From: Fibrobacter sp.
GTDB lineage: Bacteria > Fibrobacterota > Chitinivibrionia > Chitinivibrionales > Chitinispirillaceae
Length of the DNA: 43,653 nt
NCBI GenBank assembly: GCA_012519985.1
Contig: JAAYPC010000038.1
Coordinates: 1 to 43,653 of the forward strand
Direction: 5' to 3'
The translations under genes and the position numbers were made by a program. The notes below the pieces were generated by a model, which was given only the letters and a program-made list of their open reading frames with translations, ran no database searches and had not been told where the DNA came from. Positions 17,085 to 27,300 of this stretch are shown here, piece by piece; positions within the stretch are counted from its first letter, which is position 1; every line of letters starts with the position of its first letter.

Positions 17085-18452
17085 TCAGCCTATTGATGAA
17101 GCAGCAGCAATGTTTCTTCTTCTGTTTCTATGTGTTCTCCTTTTATGGTATGTGAGTTCCTTTTCCTCACTCACATTTGTCTTCTCTGGAAAAGGCTCTG
17201 GTATGTTAATTGAAATCAGCAGAAAAAGAAACCATAAAAGTGATGTCGGTTTAATAAAACTGCTTTCAGTAACATTGTAAATCAGAATCATGGCCAGTAA
17301 TGCCAGTCTGTATCTTCCGTAATCCGAATCGTATCTGAGATTTACCAGCACATTTCTGTAGGTAAGAAATATCAGGCAAATAAGAAAGACCAGGCCTACG
17401 ATTCCAAGATCTATATACACATCCAGATATCCATTATGCGCCTGCCCCGGGTTCCACTGAAAGATCTCCCACAGGTTATTCCCGATGTTTCCAATCCAGA
17501 ATCCTCCATACCCTGAACCCAGAAACCTGCGCTGTTCGGCGATTTTAACCAATTCATCCCAAAGCAAAGTCCTTCCTGTAAGAGTAGGATCTTCACCTAT
17601 CAGGGCTGCCATCCAGGGAATCAGCTCCCTTGAATAAAGATATTGTACAAGTGCATTTCCTATTATCAATCCCCAAACTGTCACAGTAACCGCAACCCTG
17701 GTGACTGCCACATTTTTCTTCAATAACAAAAGCAATATTAAAATTCCCAATCCTATGAAATACACTCCAAGAGAGGTTCTGCTGGTTGCAGTCCTTGAAC
17801 CCATAAGAAGCCATAAGCTCATAAGAAGTAAAGGAATATCAAAAATCCACAATTTCTTGAAATATCTGCTTAACATTATCCAACTGAAAAAAAAGGCACT
17901 AACACATGCCAGTTGCCCTAGACTGTTTTTATGAGATGTTACTCCAACCCACATCTCAAACTGACCGGCACGGTCATATTGTACACCCAGATGACGGTAA
18001 TATTTGATGAACAATACCGATAATGGTATCAGCAGAAATGCCCATTGACGAAACATTCTGGGAAGGGCCTTCATGAAGTTAGGATCAGTTATCACAATCA
18101 GAACCATCATCAGATCACCTATGGTTCTGATCCACCTTTTGAAAGAAACCGATGTAAAATCGGACCAAAGAACGCTGATTCCCATATATAAATAGAACAA
18201 ACACAGCAATTTGTTGCGCCTGAGAAACGACAGCCAATCGATTCTTCTGGATAAAAGAACCACTAAACCCAACCCTTCAAGAATCAGTAAAAAGGTTCTG
18301 TCAATCGGGCTCCCCTGCAGGTAATCGATTTCAGTCTCTGCTGCCATTTCAGGATTGAGCCAGTAGGTTATACCTCTGGATGCAATCCTCAAAAACCACA
18401 GCAATGGAACCAGTAAAGCCCACGAAACTCCTTGTTGCTTTTTTTCACCCAT
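17085..18452 (-). CDS. O-antigen ligase/polymerase (Wzy_C-type) membrane protein
   Basis: About ten to twelve hydrophobic helices across 455 residues, with a large periplasmic loop around residues 275-345 carrying DPTLTGRTLLWDELV, FLGSGYGGFW and GQAHNGYLDVYIDLG. The TGR, G-x-GYG and H-NGYL motifs are the hallmark of the O-antigen ligase/Wzy polymerase superfamily, which joins undecaprenyl-diphosphate-linked repeat units or transfers glycan in the periplasm. The C-terminal tail is strongly basic (KRRTHRNRRRN). Polymerase and ligase cannot be separated by sequence alone. No flippase (Wzx) or Wza/Wzc export gene is present in the window. Confidence 0.87.
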   Translation of the reverse strand: MGEKKQQGVSWALLVPLLWFLRIASRGITYWLNPEMAAETEIDYLQGSPIDRTFLLILEGLGLVVLLSRRIDWLSFLRRNKLLCLFYLYMGISVLWSDFTSVSFKRWIRTIGDLMMVLIVITDPNFMKALPRMFRQWAFLLIPLSVLFIKYYRHLGVQYDRAGQFEMWVGVTSHKNSLGQLACVSAFFFSWIMLSRYFKKLWIFDIPLLLMSLWLLMGSRTATSRTSLGVYFIGLGILILLLLLKKNVAVTRVAVTVTVWGLIIGNALVQYLYSRELIPWMAALIGEDPTLTGRTLLWDELVKIAEQRRFLGSGYGGFWIGNIGNNLWEIFQWNPGQAHNGYLDVYIDLGIVGLVFLICLIFLTYRNVLVNLRYDSDYGRYRLALLAMILIYNVTESSFIKPTSLLWFLFLLISINIPEPFPEKTNVSEEKELTYHKRRTHRNRRRNIAAASSIG

Positions 18453-18479
18453 ATTTTTCCTGACAGTTTAGGTATTATC

Positions 18480-19637
18480 TCATAAAGAATCCACAATATT
18501 CAGATATGAATACTTTTTTATATTCCAACTGTTTTTTTCGATATATTTAAATGCATTTTTTACCAGATTCCGTCGCAGTTTTTCTTCTTTCCTTAACAGA
18601 ACGATGCAACGGGCAAGATCGTCTTCATCTTCTGATCTGAAAAACTTGACCATGCTTTCATCGAAGTAATGAGTATGTACCATTGTATCCGATGCAATCA
18701 CGGGAATACCCACAGTCATGAACTCAAGTATTTTTGTGCTGAAAGCCTCATTGCCAAACGATCTTTTCAATTTGGGTTCAACTCCCAAATCCGCATCAGC
18801 CATCAATCTTGGTAACATCTCTATTGGTACAACGGATCTGAAGAATACTCTGTTTTCAAGTTTCATTTTATGTACGAGCTTAACAAAGTATTCCTCATCT
18901 GTACCTTTTCCGTAAATGTGGAATTCAAGATCCGGTATTTCATTCTTAATCAGATCAACCGCCCTTATTGCAGTTTCTAGCCCCTGATGAATACTCAATG
19001 TACCAGGATAGATCATGACAAATCGATCCGATGTTCCGCTGTTTTGTTTTCTGATAGTAAATATTGATGGATCGGGATAATTCATCACCACCGAACATTT
19101 TTCCGGAGCAACTGAACGCTCTATCAGCCTTTGAAACCAAATATGATTGGCTACTATCACATGATCAGCAAAAGCCATGGATATTTTCTCCACCCACAAA
19201 AGAAGCTTGAAAAACAGAGAATCTTTTCCAGCCTTGAATTTTCCTGCAAACAATTCAGGTACTATATCATGGATATCCAGAATCACTTTGGCTCCGGTCA
19301 ATTTTGCGAACAGAGTGGCAAACACCTCAAAATCCGGTACAGAATGAACATGTATCACATCATATTTTTTCTTCCAATGAAGTTGAGTCAGTTTGCATGC
19401 TGATTTAAACAGGAAAAGAAGAAGCTTCAAGAGGTATTGGATTTTCATTTTCTCGTTCAGTTTACGTCCCTGAATTTTATACACATTTACCCCCGAGACA
19501 ACAGTGCGTGTCTGTTGTCCAGGTTGCCTTAACACAATAGCATCTACTTTATCACCTCTCCTCACCAGCGTCTCCGCATATCTTCTAACCCTGTTGTCCG
19601 GTTCATAAAAAGTGTAAGCGACCATGCATACTCTCAT
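18480..19637 (-). CDS. GT4-family glycosyltransferase
   Basis: GT-B glycosyltransferase with MRVCMVAYTFYEPDNRVRRY, DVIHVHSVPDFEVFATL and KVILDIHDIVPELF in the N-domain. The C-domain has RFVMIYPGTLSIHQGLETAI and a donor-binding region with STKILEFMTVGIPVIASDT, where E-F-M replaces the more common E-A-M. It is 3 bp from the deacetylase gene upstream and 27 bp from the polymerase gene downstream, so it is part of the same transcript. It probably works early in repeat-unit assembly, but order in the operon is only weak evidence for that. Confidence 0.9.
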   Translation of the reverse strand: MRVCMVAYTFYEPDNRVRRYAETLVRRGDKVDAIVLRQPGQQTRTVVSGVNVYKIQGRKLNEKMKIQYLLKLLLFLFKSACKLTQLHWKKKYDVIHVHSVPDFEVFATLFAKLTGAKVILDIHDIVPELFAGKFKAGKDSLFFKLLLWVEKISMAFADHVIVANHIWFQRLIERSVAPEKCSVVMNYPDPSIFTIRKQNSGTSDRFVMIYPGTLSIHQGLETAIRAVDLIKNEIPDLEFHIYGKGTDEEYFVKLVHKMKLENRVFFRSVVPIEMLPRLMADADLGVEPKLKRSFGNEAFSTKILEFMTVGIPVIASDTMVHTHYFDESMVKFFRSEDEDDLARCIVLLRKEEKLRRNLVKNAFKYIEKNSWNIKKYSYLNIVDSL

Positions 19638-19640
19638 ATT

Positions 19641-20582
19641 TTACCTCTCATCCTGTAAACGCACAGCAGTGTTACGGCTGGCATTTATATAGGATGCCAC
19701 ATCCCTGGGAAGAGCATTCCAGTATTCTCCATTGTACTTACTGCTTACATACCTCAGAAATTCCCTGTAATTATTCACCGGATATTCTTCAAGACCACAT
19801 TGGCCCGATCTTATCCTCATATAATCAGGGTGAGTATTTATCATGACCATTCCGCCATGTGATGCAATCCAGTCCAGCTTTCTTTTCCATATATCGATGT
19901 TCTCGTGTTTCATCAGTATGAAAAGCGTGAAATCCTGTGGCATGGTGTAGGGTATCTCTACAAATCCTTTGTCATTTGTTCCTGAACCGACCCAGAATGG
20001 GAAAATGGTACCAACTCCATCGGGCTGAGGTTCAAAGGGATCTGTATCAAAAGTAGAACAGTCGTACTCAACATTTAATTCGCCAATCCATTTCAGATTA
20101 TGATGCATTGCACCAGCCCTGAATCCGGATGCTTTCCATTGTTGCAGATAATGATTGATTCTTGGTGCTCTGTTAAGAAAATTCTTTCTGGAACTGAAAA
20201 GCTTTCCATCATGATTCAAGTCATGAACACCCACTTCAAATCCATTTTGTATCAGGTAATTTCTGAGCGAAACGGATACATTATATCGTTCAGGAACAAA
20301 ATAGAATGCCGATGTAAATCCATTTTCCTGCTCCATCGATGCAACCATCCTGCAACGGCTCTGCCCTCTTTCCCATTCCACATCGTGAGTTAATACCAGT
20401 GCAAACTGCTTTCTTTCAGGCCATCCCTGCCAATGATTCGGAACCCTGGCTGAACCTGGATCGATGGGCCACACATCCTTATAGAACTCCATCAGATATT
20501 GCACCCTCTTTCTTCGCAAAAACAACTGAAACTGACGTGGAATAATAGGTTTAAACATATAGAATAACTGATTAGCCAGCAT
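19641..20582 (-). CDS. Polysaccharide-deacetylase-family (NodB-like) protein
   Basis: The catalytic core shows FALVLTHDVEWERG (the D-D/THD motif) and GFEVGVHDLNHDGKLF (metal-binding H-x3-H), with later GFRAGAMHHN and MVMINTHPDYM, in line with carbohydrate esterase family 4-like deacetylases that remove N-acetyl groups using a divalent metal. I chose the ATG at 20582: GAGAGGA lies just upstream and it clears the preceding gene. The open frame continues upstream to 20981, but that extension lies inside the aminotransferase gene and has no family features. No signal peptide, so the substrate may be a nucleotide- or lipid-linked sugar. Confidence 0.83.
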   Translation of the reverse strand: MLANQLFYMFKPIIPRQFQLFLRRKRVQYLMEFYKDVWPIDPGSARVPNHWQGWPERKQFALVLTHDVEWERGQSRCRMVASMEQENGFTSAFYFVPERYNVSVSLRNYLIQNGFEVGVHDLNHDGKLFSSRKNFLNRAPRINHYLQQWKASGFRAGAMHHNLKWIGELNVEYDCSTFDTDPFEPQPDGVGTIFPFWVGSGTNDKGFVEIPYTMPQDFTLFILMKHENIDIWKRKLDWIASHGGMVMINTHPDYMRIRSGQCGLEEYPVNNYREFLRYVSSKYNGEYWNALPRDVASYINASRNTAVRLQDER

Positions 20583-20616
20583 ATTAATCCTCTCTCTTTT
20601 GTCTTCCCCAGTCAGC

Positions 20617-21828
20617 TTATTTCTGATTTTTTGGGGGAAGATATTCTCTGGAAAAAAGCCTGATACTCTGCGCAACCTTCTCCTGCTGCTGTTCAGTGAG
20701 TGAAGGAAACATGGGAAGAGAGAGAATCTCTTTAGAAAGCTTCTCGCTAACCGGAAAACTCCCTGTTCTATACCCCAAAGCACGGTAAGCTTTCTGCTGA
20801 TGCAAAGGCACAGGGTAATGAAGTCCGGTTTCAATTCCCTGCTCTTTGAGAAAGCCCTGAAGCATGTCCCTATGAGCAGTTCTGATAACATAGAGATGAT
20901 AAACAGAACGGGCCCATAAAGGCTCCAATGGCGTAATAATCGGGGATATATCTTCCAGAAGTGCATTGTATGCCTCTGCACGCTCCCTTCGTAACCGGTT
21001 CCATCTTTCCAGATACCTGATCTTTACATTAAGAACAGCCGCCTGAATAGTATCCAGACGTCCGTTATATCCTTCCATCTCATGGAAATATTTCTTTATC
21101 TGTCCATGATCCCGAAGCATCTTTACAGTCTCTGCAATGGCTGGATCGTTTGTCGTAACTGCACCTGCCTCACCGAAAGCTCCCAGATTTTTCCCCGGGT
21201 AAAAGCTGAATGCTGCTGCTTTACCTATTGTACCAGCCCTTAACCAGCTACCTCTTTCTTTTGAGTAATAACTTGCCCCATGTGCCTGACAGGCATCCTC
21301 AATAATCATCAGACCATATTTATCTGCGATCCTTCCAATCTCATCCATATCCGCCATCTGCCCATAAAGATGAACTGGCACAACAGCACTAACCGCTCTT
21401 CCGGTAGGTGTATGAATTGTCTGTGCAGTGACTTCATCTACAAAACAATTGCTCTCCAGATATTCATTAAGCTTTTTTCCCGACATATTGAATGTGGTCT
21501 CATCCACATCCACAAACACCGGTATTGCACCAGCCTGAGTGATTGCTTCCGATGTGGCAATGAATGTATTGGGAACAGTAATTACCATATCACCTTGCTT
21601 AACCCCAGATGCTATAAGCGCAAATCGTAAGGCATCTGTACCGCTTCCGACTCCGATTGCAAATCTACAGGTGCAAAACTCTGCAAACAGATGCTCAAAC
21701 TGCTCAACCGCAGGCCCGCTTATAAATTTGGATGATCGAAGCACATCACCAATCGCCTGCATCAGTGAAGTTTCCATCTGCTGCACTTGCGCATTAATAT
21801 CAGAAAATGGAATTATATCGGAATCCAT
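20617..21828 (-). CDS. DegT/DnrJ/EryC1/StrS PLP-dependent sugar aminotransferase
   Basis: Full family pattern: VGSGTDALRFAL (residues 60-71), VPNTFIATSEAI, PVHLYGQMADMDEI, IIEDACQAHGASY, and PLP-binding Lys213 in FSFYPGKNLGAFGEAG. The C-terminal VYHLYVIRT and LHYPVPLHQQKAY are typical of WecE/ArnB-like enzymes that transaminate keto-sugar nucleotides. A loop at about 122-147 (through NCFVDEVTAQTIHTPTG) is somewhat longer than usual. Together with the adjacent Gfo/Idh dehydrogenase it forms the standard oxidise-then-aminate pair for an amino sugar such as a 3-amino- or diamino-sugar/uronate. Confidence 0.92.
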   Translation of the reverse strand: MDSDIIPFSDINAQVQQMETSLMQAIGDVLRSSKFISGPAVEQFEHLFAEFCTCRFAIGVGSGTDALRFALIASGVKQGDMVITVPNTFIATSEAITQAGAIPVFVDVDETTFNMSGKKLNEYLESNCFVDEVTAQTIHTPTGRAVSAVVPVHLYGQMADMDEIGRIADKYGLMIIEDACQAHGASYYSKERGSWLRAGTIGKAAAFSFYPGKNLGAFGEAGAVTTNDPAIAETVKMLRDHGQIKKYFHEMEGYNGRLDTIQAAVLNVKIRYLERWNRLRRERAEAYNALLEDISPIITPLEPLWARSVYHLYVIRTAHRDMLQGFLKEQGIETGLHYPVPLHQQKAYRALGYRTGSFPVSEKLSKEILSLPMFPSLTEQQQEKVAQSIRLFSREYLPPKNQK

Positions 21829-21890
21829 CAGCCCCCCTTGTCTGTTGCTATGTTGCGGACATCCCTGAAGCGTCAGGATGCCAGCTTAAT

Positions 21891-22949
21891 TTATGGCTCT
21901 ATATCTGGCGGACTATCCAGTGCATTCACATCCATAAGCTGTGAAGTGTATATCTCCACCGGCCTCCCATCGTTGCGTAAAGATAAATCGCATGCTTCCA
22001 GCATTCTCACCACCTCCAATCCTTTATGACCGTTGTTGATGGGAACCATATCCTTTTCAATACATTCAATAAAATGGCTGCACTCCAGCTTCAATGCCTC
22101 AGTCTGCTCAATTTTAGGTGCCCACATGTCTCCAGAACGGTAACTTACCAGTAAATCATAGATACCCTGTTTTCCCTGAATATCTACTCCTCTGTCGTAA
22201 ATTTTTATTTTTTCATCTGCATTGACATCATTCCATACCAGCATTTTCCGCTCTCCACCAATGAGAGTTGTCCTCACTTTTACCGGAGAAAGCCAGTTTA
22301 CACTAAAATGAGCAATTATATTACTTTTAAAACGGACAGTAACGTATGCAATATCCTCCAAACCATTTATGTGACTTCCACCCCAGGCACTCAGGGCAAT
22401 CGGCTGTTCATCTATCAGGTGAGCCATGATAGAAAAATCATGAGGAGCAAGATCCCACACCACATTGACATCATGCTGAAACAAGCCCAGATTCACCCTT
22501 ATCGAATCATAATAGAAAATTTTTCCTAACTCACCGGCAGTAATAAGGTCTTTGATTTTCCGTACTGCTCCTGTGAATAAGAAAGTGTGATCTACCAGAA
22601 TCTTCAATTTTCTGGTCTCCGCCAGCTCAATCAACTCTTCTGCCTGAGCATTATTGGAAGTGAAAGGTTTTTCCACAAAAACATGCTTTCCATTTTCCAG
22701 AGCTTTGCGTGCCAGCTCATAGTGAGTAGATACCGGAGTCACTATGGCTATTGCATCTATATCCGTGGCACTTAACACGGAATAGGTATCCTCGGTAATT
22801 CGAATATCAGGATACTCTCTGCAAAGCCTGGTCAAAACAGCGGTATTTTTGTCACTGACTGCTACCACTCTGGCTCCCTCAGTGGAATGGAAATTTCTCA
22901 CTATGTTGGGCCCCCAGTATCCATATCCGATCACACCAATGCGAATCAT
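21891..22949 (-). CDS. Gfo/Idh/MocA-family sugar dehydrogenase
   Basis: N-terminal NAD(P)-binding Rossmann motif IGVIGYGYWGPNIVRNF, the family Lys in HVFVEKPFTSNNAQAEELIE, and a catalytic His region VVWDLAPHDFSIMAHL. The GYWGPN form and 352-residue length match dehydrogenases that oxidise UDP-sugars at C3 in surface-polysaccharide pathways (WlbA-like). The next gene is a DegT aminotransferase, so a 3-keto to 3-amino conversion is a reasonable inference. It lies 16 bp downstream of the priming transferase gene. Confidence 0.9.
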   Translation of the reverse strand: MIRIGVIGYGYWGPNIVRNFHSTEGARVVAVSDKNTAVLTRLCREYPDIRITEDTYSVLSATDIDAIAIVTPVSTHYELARKALENGKHVFVEKPFTSNNAQAEELIELAETRKLKILVDHTFLFTGAVRKIKDLITAGELGKIFYYDSIRVNLGLFQHDVNVVWDLAPHDFSIMAHLIDEQPIALSAWGGSHINGLEDIAYVTVRFKSNIIAHFSVNWLSPVKVRTTLIGGERKMLVWNDVNADEKIKIYDRGVDIQGKQGIYDLLVSYRSGDMWAPKIEQTEALKLECSHFIECIEKDMVPINNGHKGLEVVRMLEACDLSLRNDGRPVEIYTSQLMDVNALDSPPDIEP

Positions 22950-22965
22950 CCTGTATCTCCTTTTA

Positions 22966-24066
22966 TCAATATGCCCCCTTAGCAGACAGCAATGCAGCAG
23001 GAGTCTTCAATAACAGCCTCAGATCACTCAGTAAAGACTTATCTCTGCTGTATCTGATATCCATGCGCACCATACCATCGAATGTGGTCTTACTGCGCCC
23101 CTCCACCTGCCATAGTCCGGTAATGCCTGGCTTACATTCCATAAACCTTCTGAAATGCCATGGCTGGTATGCTGCAAGCTCATAGGGTATCGGCGGACGA
23201 GGCCCTACCAACGCCATATCCCCTTTGAGTACATTGAAAAACTGCGGTAGCTCGTCGAGGCTGGTCTTTCGCAGTATCTTTCCGATTGATGTCACCCGGG
23301 GATCATTGGTAATCTTAAATACACCCTCATTTTCACTGACTTCCCCCTTTATCAGCCTGGTTACATATTGACGGTGTATCCTGTCATCATTGTCTACATA
23401 CATAGAACGGAATTTTAGAAATGTAAAAATCTTTCCTTTATCACCAATTCTTTGCTGCCTGAAAAAAACCGGACCTGGTGAATCTAACTTTATCATTACT
23501 GCAATTAACGCAAAAAGCGGCAGCAATAACAGGATTATCACAAGACTGACAGTCATGTCAATTATCCGTTTCCCTGCTGCAATCATTTTTTTTTTAGCAT
23601 CAGAATCATCCTGATGGTAAAACCTTATATACTCCATACTTCCCTCCCTCAATTGCTCAGAAGGAAAGATGATAAGTTTATATTCCACCAGATCACTGTA
23701 CAAACTCAAAGCATGCCGTATCTTGGCCTCCAGAATCTGCTTCTCTCTGATATCCGTTTCGGTATAAATGACTCCCAGTAACTTATGCTGTTCGTACCAC
23801 CCCAGGATATCTGTCTCCCTGACCCCCTCATGAAATACCTTCATCAGAGTGTGAATCTCCTTTAAGCCCCTTTCCCCTTTATCCAGCAATGCTTCGATAT
23901 TTATAAGAACCAGTACAAAAGGTCTCTTTGAGCGCTCGGTACGCCTTCTTTCGGCTATCAGCATCCTTCTAAAATGCTGCTCAGCCAAAAAGCCATACTT
24001 CAGACACTGTGCTCCCAGACATCCGGTCTTTATGCCCCTTGCAGCAAGCATTCCCCTTCTGTCCAT
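22966..24066 (-). CDS. Polyprenyl-phosphate sugar-phosphate (priming) transferase with degenerate GGDEF-like N-domain
   Basis: C-terminal half (about 160-366) is a bacterial sugar transferase: one membrane helix/re-entrant segment (VSLVIILLLLPLFALIAVMI), DSPGPVFFRQQRIG, FTFLKFRSM, TSLDELPQFFNVLKGDMALV, GPRPP and KPGITGLWQVEGR. Such enzymes place the first sugar-phosphate on undecaprenyl phosphate, so this gene likely starts glycan assembly; it is also first in the block. The N-terminal part has no extra membrane helices. Its RRRTERSKRPFVLVLINIE and RETDILGWYEQHKLLGVIYT follow the spacing of a GGDEF domain, with the GGDEF signature replaced by EQHKL. AAGGGGA precedes the ATG. Confidence 0.88.
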   Translation of the reverse strand: MDRRGMLAARGIKTGCLGAQCLKYGFLAEQHFRRMLIAERRRTERSKRPFVLVLINIEALLDKGERGLKEIHTLMKVFHEGVRETDILGWYEQHKLLGVIYTETDIREKQILEAKIRHALSLYSDLVEYKLIIFPSEQLREGSMEYIRFYHQDDSDAKKKMIAAGKRIIDMTVSLVIILLLLPLFALIAVMIKLDSPGPVFFRQQRIGDKGKIFTFLKFRSMYVDNDDRIHRQYVTRLIKGEVSENEGVFKITNDPRVTSIGKILRKTSLDELPQFFNVLKGDMALVGPRPPIPYELAAYQPWHFRRFMECKPGITGLWQVEGRSKTTFDGMVRMDIRYSRDKSLLSDLRLLLKTPAALLSAKGAY

Positions 24067-24305
24067 ACTTTCCCCTTGACTGTTTTTGCCGTAACTAATG
24101 TGTTTCCAATAGATTAAAAAGCAAAAGGAAGGCCAGACCGGTTATATTACCGGCTTTCCGATTTGTATATATGAAGATGTTTTGCAGAAAATCAGATTGC
24201 AGATAAAATTATCCGCTCAAAATCTCAGGAATGTCTATATCTATCAGCTTTAAATCAACAAATAGAATGCCGATTCTAATTATGCGCTTATTTAAAAAGC
24301 TATTC
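24067..24305 (-). promoter_or_regulatory. Leader of the glycan block with two inverted repeats
   Basis: This 239-bp gap should hold the promoter of the minus-strand block and the transcript end of the helicase gene. Two short palindromes stand out: GCAGATAAAATTATCCGC at 24199-24216 (seven of eight arm positions pair), and CCGGT-N6-ACCGG at 24138-24153. A convincing -35/-10 pair was not found; TTGTTG with TATAGA 16 bp downstream on the minus strand is the best weak candidate. Confidence 0.3.
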
Positions 24306-27300
24306 TCAATTTGCAAATTCGGTGCTTCCCGAAAGTAACTCCACCAACTCCTCTCGGGAAAAGATCTTTAAAGTGTCTGGTGAGTCCTCCACCAGCGTCT
24401 GTTGACTCAAACTCCTCTTCCTCTCAATAACCCTGTCCACTTGCTCCTCCAGCGTCCCCTCTGTCATAAGCTTAAAAACCTGTACCACACTTTTCTGCCC
24501 TATCCGATGAACTCTGTCTGTGGCCTGATCCTCTCGCGCAAAATTCCACCACCGATCATAATGAATAACCACCGATCCTGCCACAAGATCTATCCCCACC
24601 CCTCCAGCCATTAAACTACCCACAAAAACCCGGCACTGGTTATCCTCTGCAAACCTCTGGATTATCCTCTCCCGCTTCTTGCTTGATCCGGTCAAAGAAA
24701 CGTAGCCTACCCCCCGCTTCTGAAGATAGTGCCCAATTATTTCCACCATTCCTACAAACTGACTGAAAACTACCACCTTCTGACCAGATTCAAGACTCTC
24801 ATCCAATAGCTCTGTAAAAAGATCCCACTTTCCCGAACTGTAAAGCTCATACGCCTCCGGTTTCCCTGCTGCCAAAGCCGGATGATCACAAACCTGCTTA
24901 AGAAATGAAAATAGGGCAAATATATGCATGTAAGGAATCGGACTATCACTGCTTTTAAGCTGCTCAATTATTGATCCGCCACGCTCCTTTACCGCAGCAT
25001 TGTAAATTAACTGCTGTTCATCCGATAATTTACAGCTTCTTATATCCTCAATCTTTTCCGGTAACTCCTTTAAAACCGTTTCCTTTAATCGCCTCATAAT
25101 AAAAGGAGAGATCATCCGCTTTAATCTATGAGTCTCAACAGTGTTCCCCTGCTCTAACAGATTTAAATATTGCTCATCCTGAATACTCTCCCTGCCAAGC
25201 AACCCAGGTAATACCAGATCAAAAAGTGATTTAAGATCAGAAACCCGGTTCTGCACTGGCGTTCCGGTGAGCCCAATTTTCATGCGGGCATTGATCCCAA
25301 CCGCAGCCTGAAAACTAAGTGTTTCTTTGTTTTTCAACTGATGAACCTCATCGAAAACCGCGACATCAAAGTTGATCCCAGCCAGTTTCAAATAATCATT
25401 ACGCAATATTCCGTAGCTGGTCAAAAGTAAATCATAGCTCTCATTTAACAGCGATTCCCTCCCGGATGTATGGTATATCATCACCTTCAAAGATGGTGTA
25501 AACATCTTTAGAAGCTTCTCCCAGTGGCTTATCACCGAAGTCGGACATACCACCAGAAAAGCTCCCTCAAAGGACCGCTGCTCTCTTATACCCAGCAAAA
25601 AAGTAATAATCTGAATTGTCTTTCCCAGCCCCATCTCATCACAAAGCAAGCCCCCGAAATGATTATCATATAGAAAAAACAGCCATTGCACCGACAGTTT
25701 CTGATATTCCCGCAAAGTGCATTTTAACCCCTTGAACGGTTCTATACTTTTTAAGGGCTTGAATTCCAGCATCTCACGAATCCTGGAAACCAGTTTTTCC
25801 TCACCATGAATTCTGGTTGACAAGGATGTTCCCCTTAACTGAAGCAGAGCTGCCTTCGACAAGGTAATTTCACCACCCTTTAATCCCTTCGCCATTATCA
25901 GCGCTGAAGAGATCTTTTCAGATGCCAGGTCAATTATTCCATTGTCGGTCAAAATGAACCGGTTCTTTTTCTTCTTCTGATCGATAATTTCAGCTAAGGA
26001 AACAGCCAGATTACCTGCACAGTATGAAACTGACAATATGCAATCCTTCTCAACCATATCTATAAGTTTAAGTTCAATCCGATCAAAAGATTCAATAAAA
26101 ACCGGATGTAGTACTCTGCCAAACCCCCTGGCCTGAGAATTCGCAAAAAGATCCAGTGCCACAGTTCCCTCCGAACCGGACTGGCTCTCAAAGGATAATC
26201 TCTCCTCTTCTTTTTCCAGAAATGATGAGAACTCCTCTTTTTTCACTTTTCTTACAGTGCACAAGCCTGTAGCTGCAAGCTTGAGACTGGGATAACTTAA
26301 CACAAAGTACCTATTGTACTCAGGAATATACAGATACGATCCATATATGAATCTGCTGTCAATATCAACCGGACTGTCTTTAATACCTTTTACTACCGGA
26401 CCGATACAGACCTCATTCTCTTTTTTCCAGATACGGAAATACAGTTCCGTTTCATCTTTATTTACTTGTAAACCATCAGCCATTTTATTGTTCATTAACA
26501 CCTGAAGTATAAATGGCACTGCCGGTGGTGGTATGTCAGCACTCAATTTCAGCTTGCCGGCAATACTCAAATGAAGCGAAAAAGCACCGCTGTTCTTATC
26601 AATTACCGGTTCGATGCGGCAATCCTTTACATCGTACTCGCGGTAACAGTGATAAGCCAGTCTGTACCAGAACCCATCTTCAATCACCTGGCGTCCGGTC
26701 TTATGCCCCAAAGCCAACAGAGTCCTCTCCTGTTCGCTTAGAACAAATTCAGCCGCCATGTTCATTAATGTAAACCTGGATAAAGCCGCTGGGCTGATCC
26801 GGCTTATCAAACGCTCACAATCATCTTCTGCAGAATAATATCGGAAAAATTCTCTTTTCTGCTGATTAATCACGGTAACCTGATTTTCGGATTGAATCAC
26901 CTTTATTGAGAAAACCGAATCAGTTAAAAACCTGGTAACCGGCTCAATCAATAAGTAGAAAAAAGATTTCTCAAAATCATTTGTTGGCGATAGATGACCG
27001 GTTTCTTTAAAGCATGAAGTATAAATTTCCTGTAATTTCTGCGCATTCTCACACCGCGCATATCCTTTTTTTGAACAGGAACAAAAAAGTCGAACCTTAT
27101 TAGGCTCTTTACCATTATTTGAAGGAATCAGAAATGTCTTGTGTTCGCCATTTCCGTCAGCAGTAATGGTGAAACAATTTCTATGAAAATCAATAAGATG
27201 CAAAGAATCAGACATGAAAAAATTTCCCAGGCAGTTAAGTCGGTGATCGATAAAAACATTACCTGAATAAAACGGACTTGTATGATCAAAGATCTTTAGA

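Noticed and set aside
20583-20981. N-terminal extension of the deacetylase frame
   Set aside because: It lies in the aminotransferase coding region, and a strong GAGAGGA site precedes the ATG at 20582.
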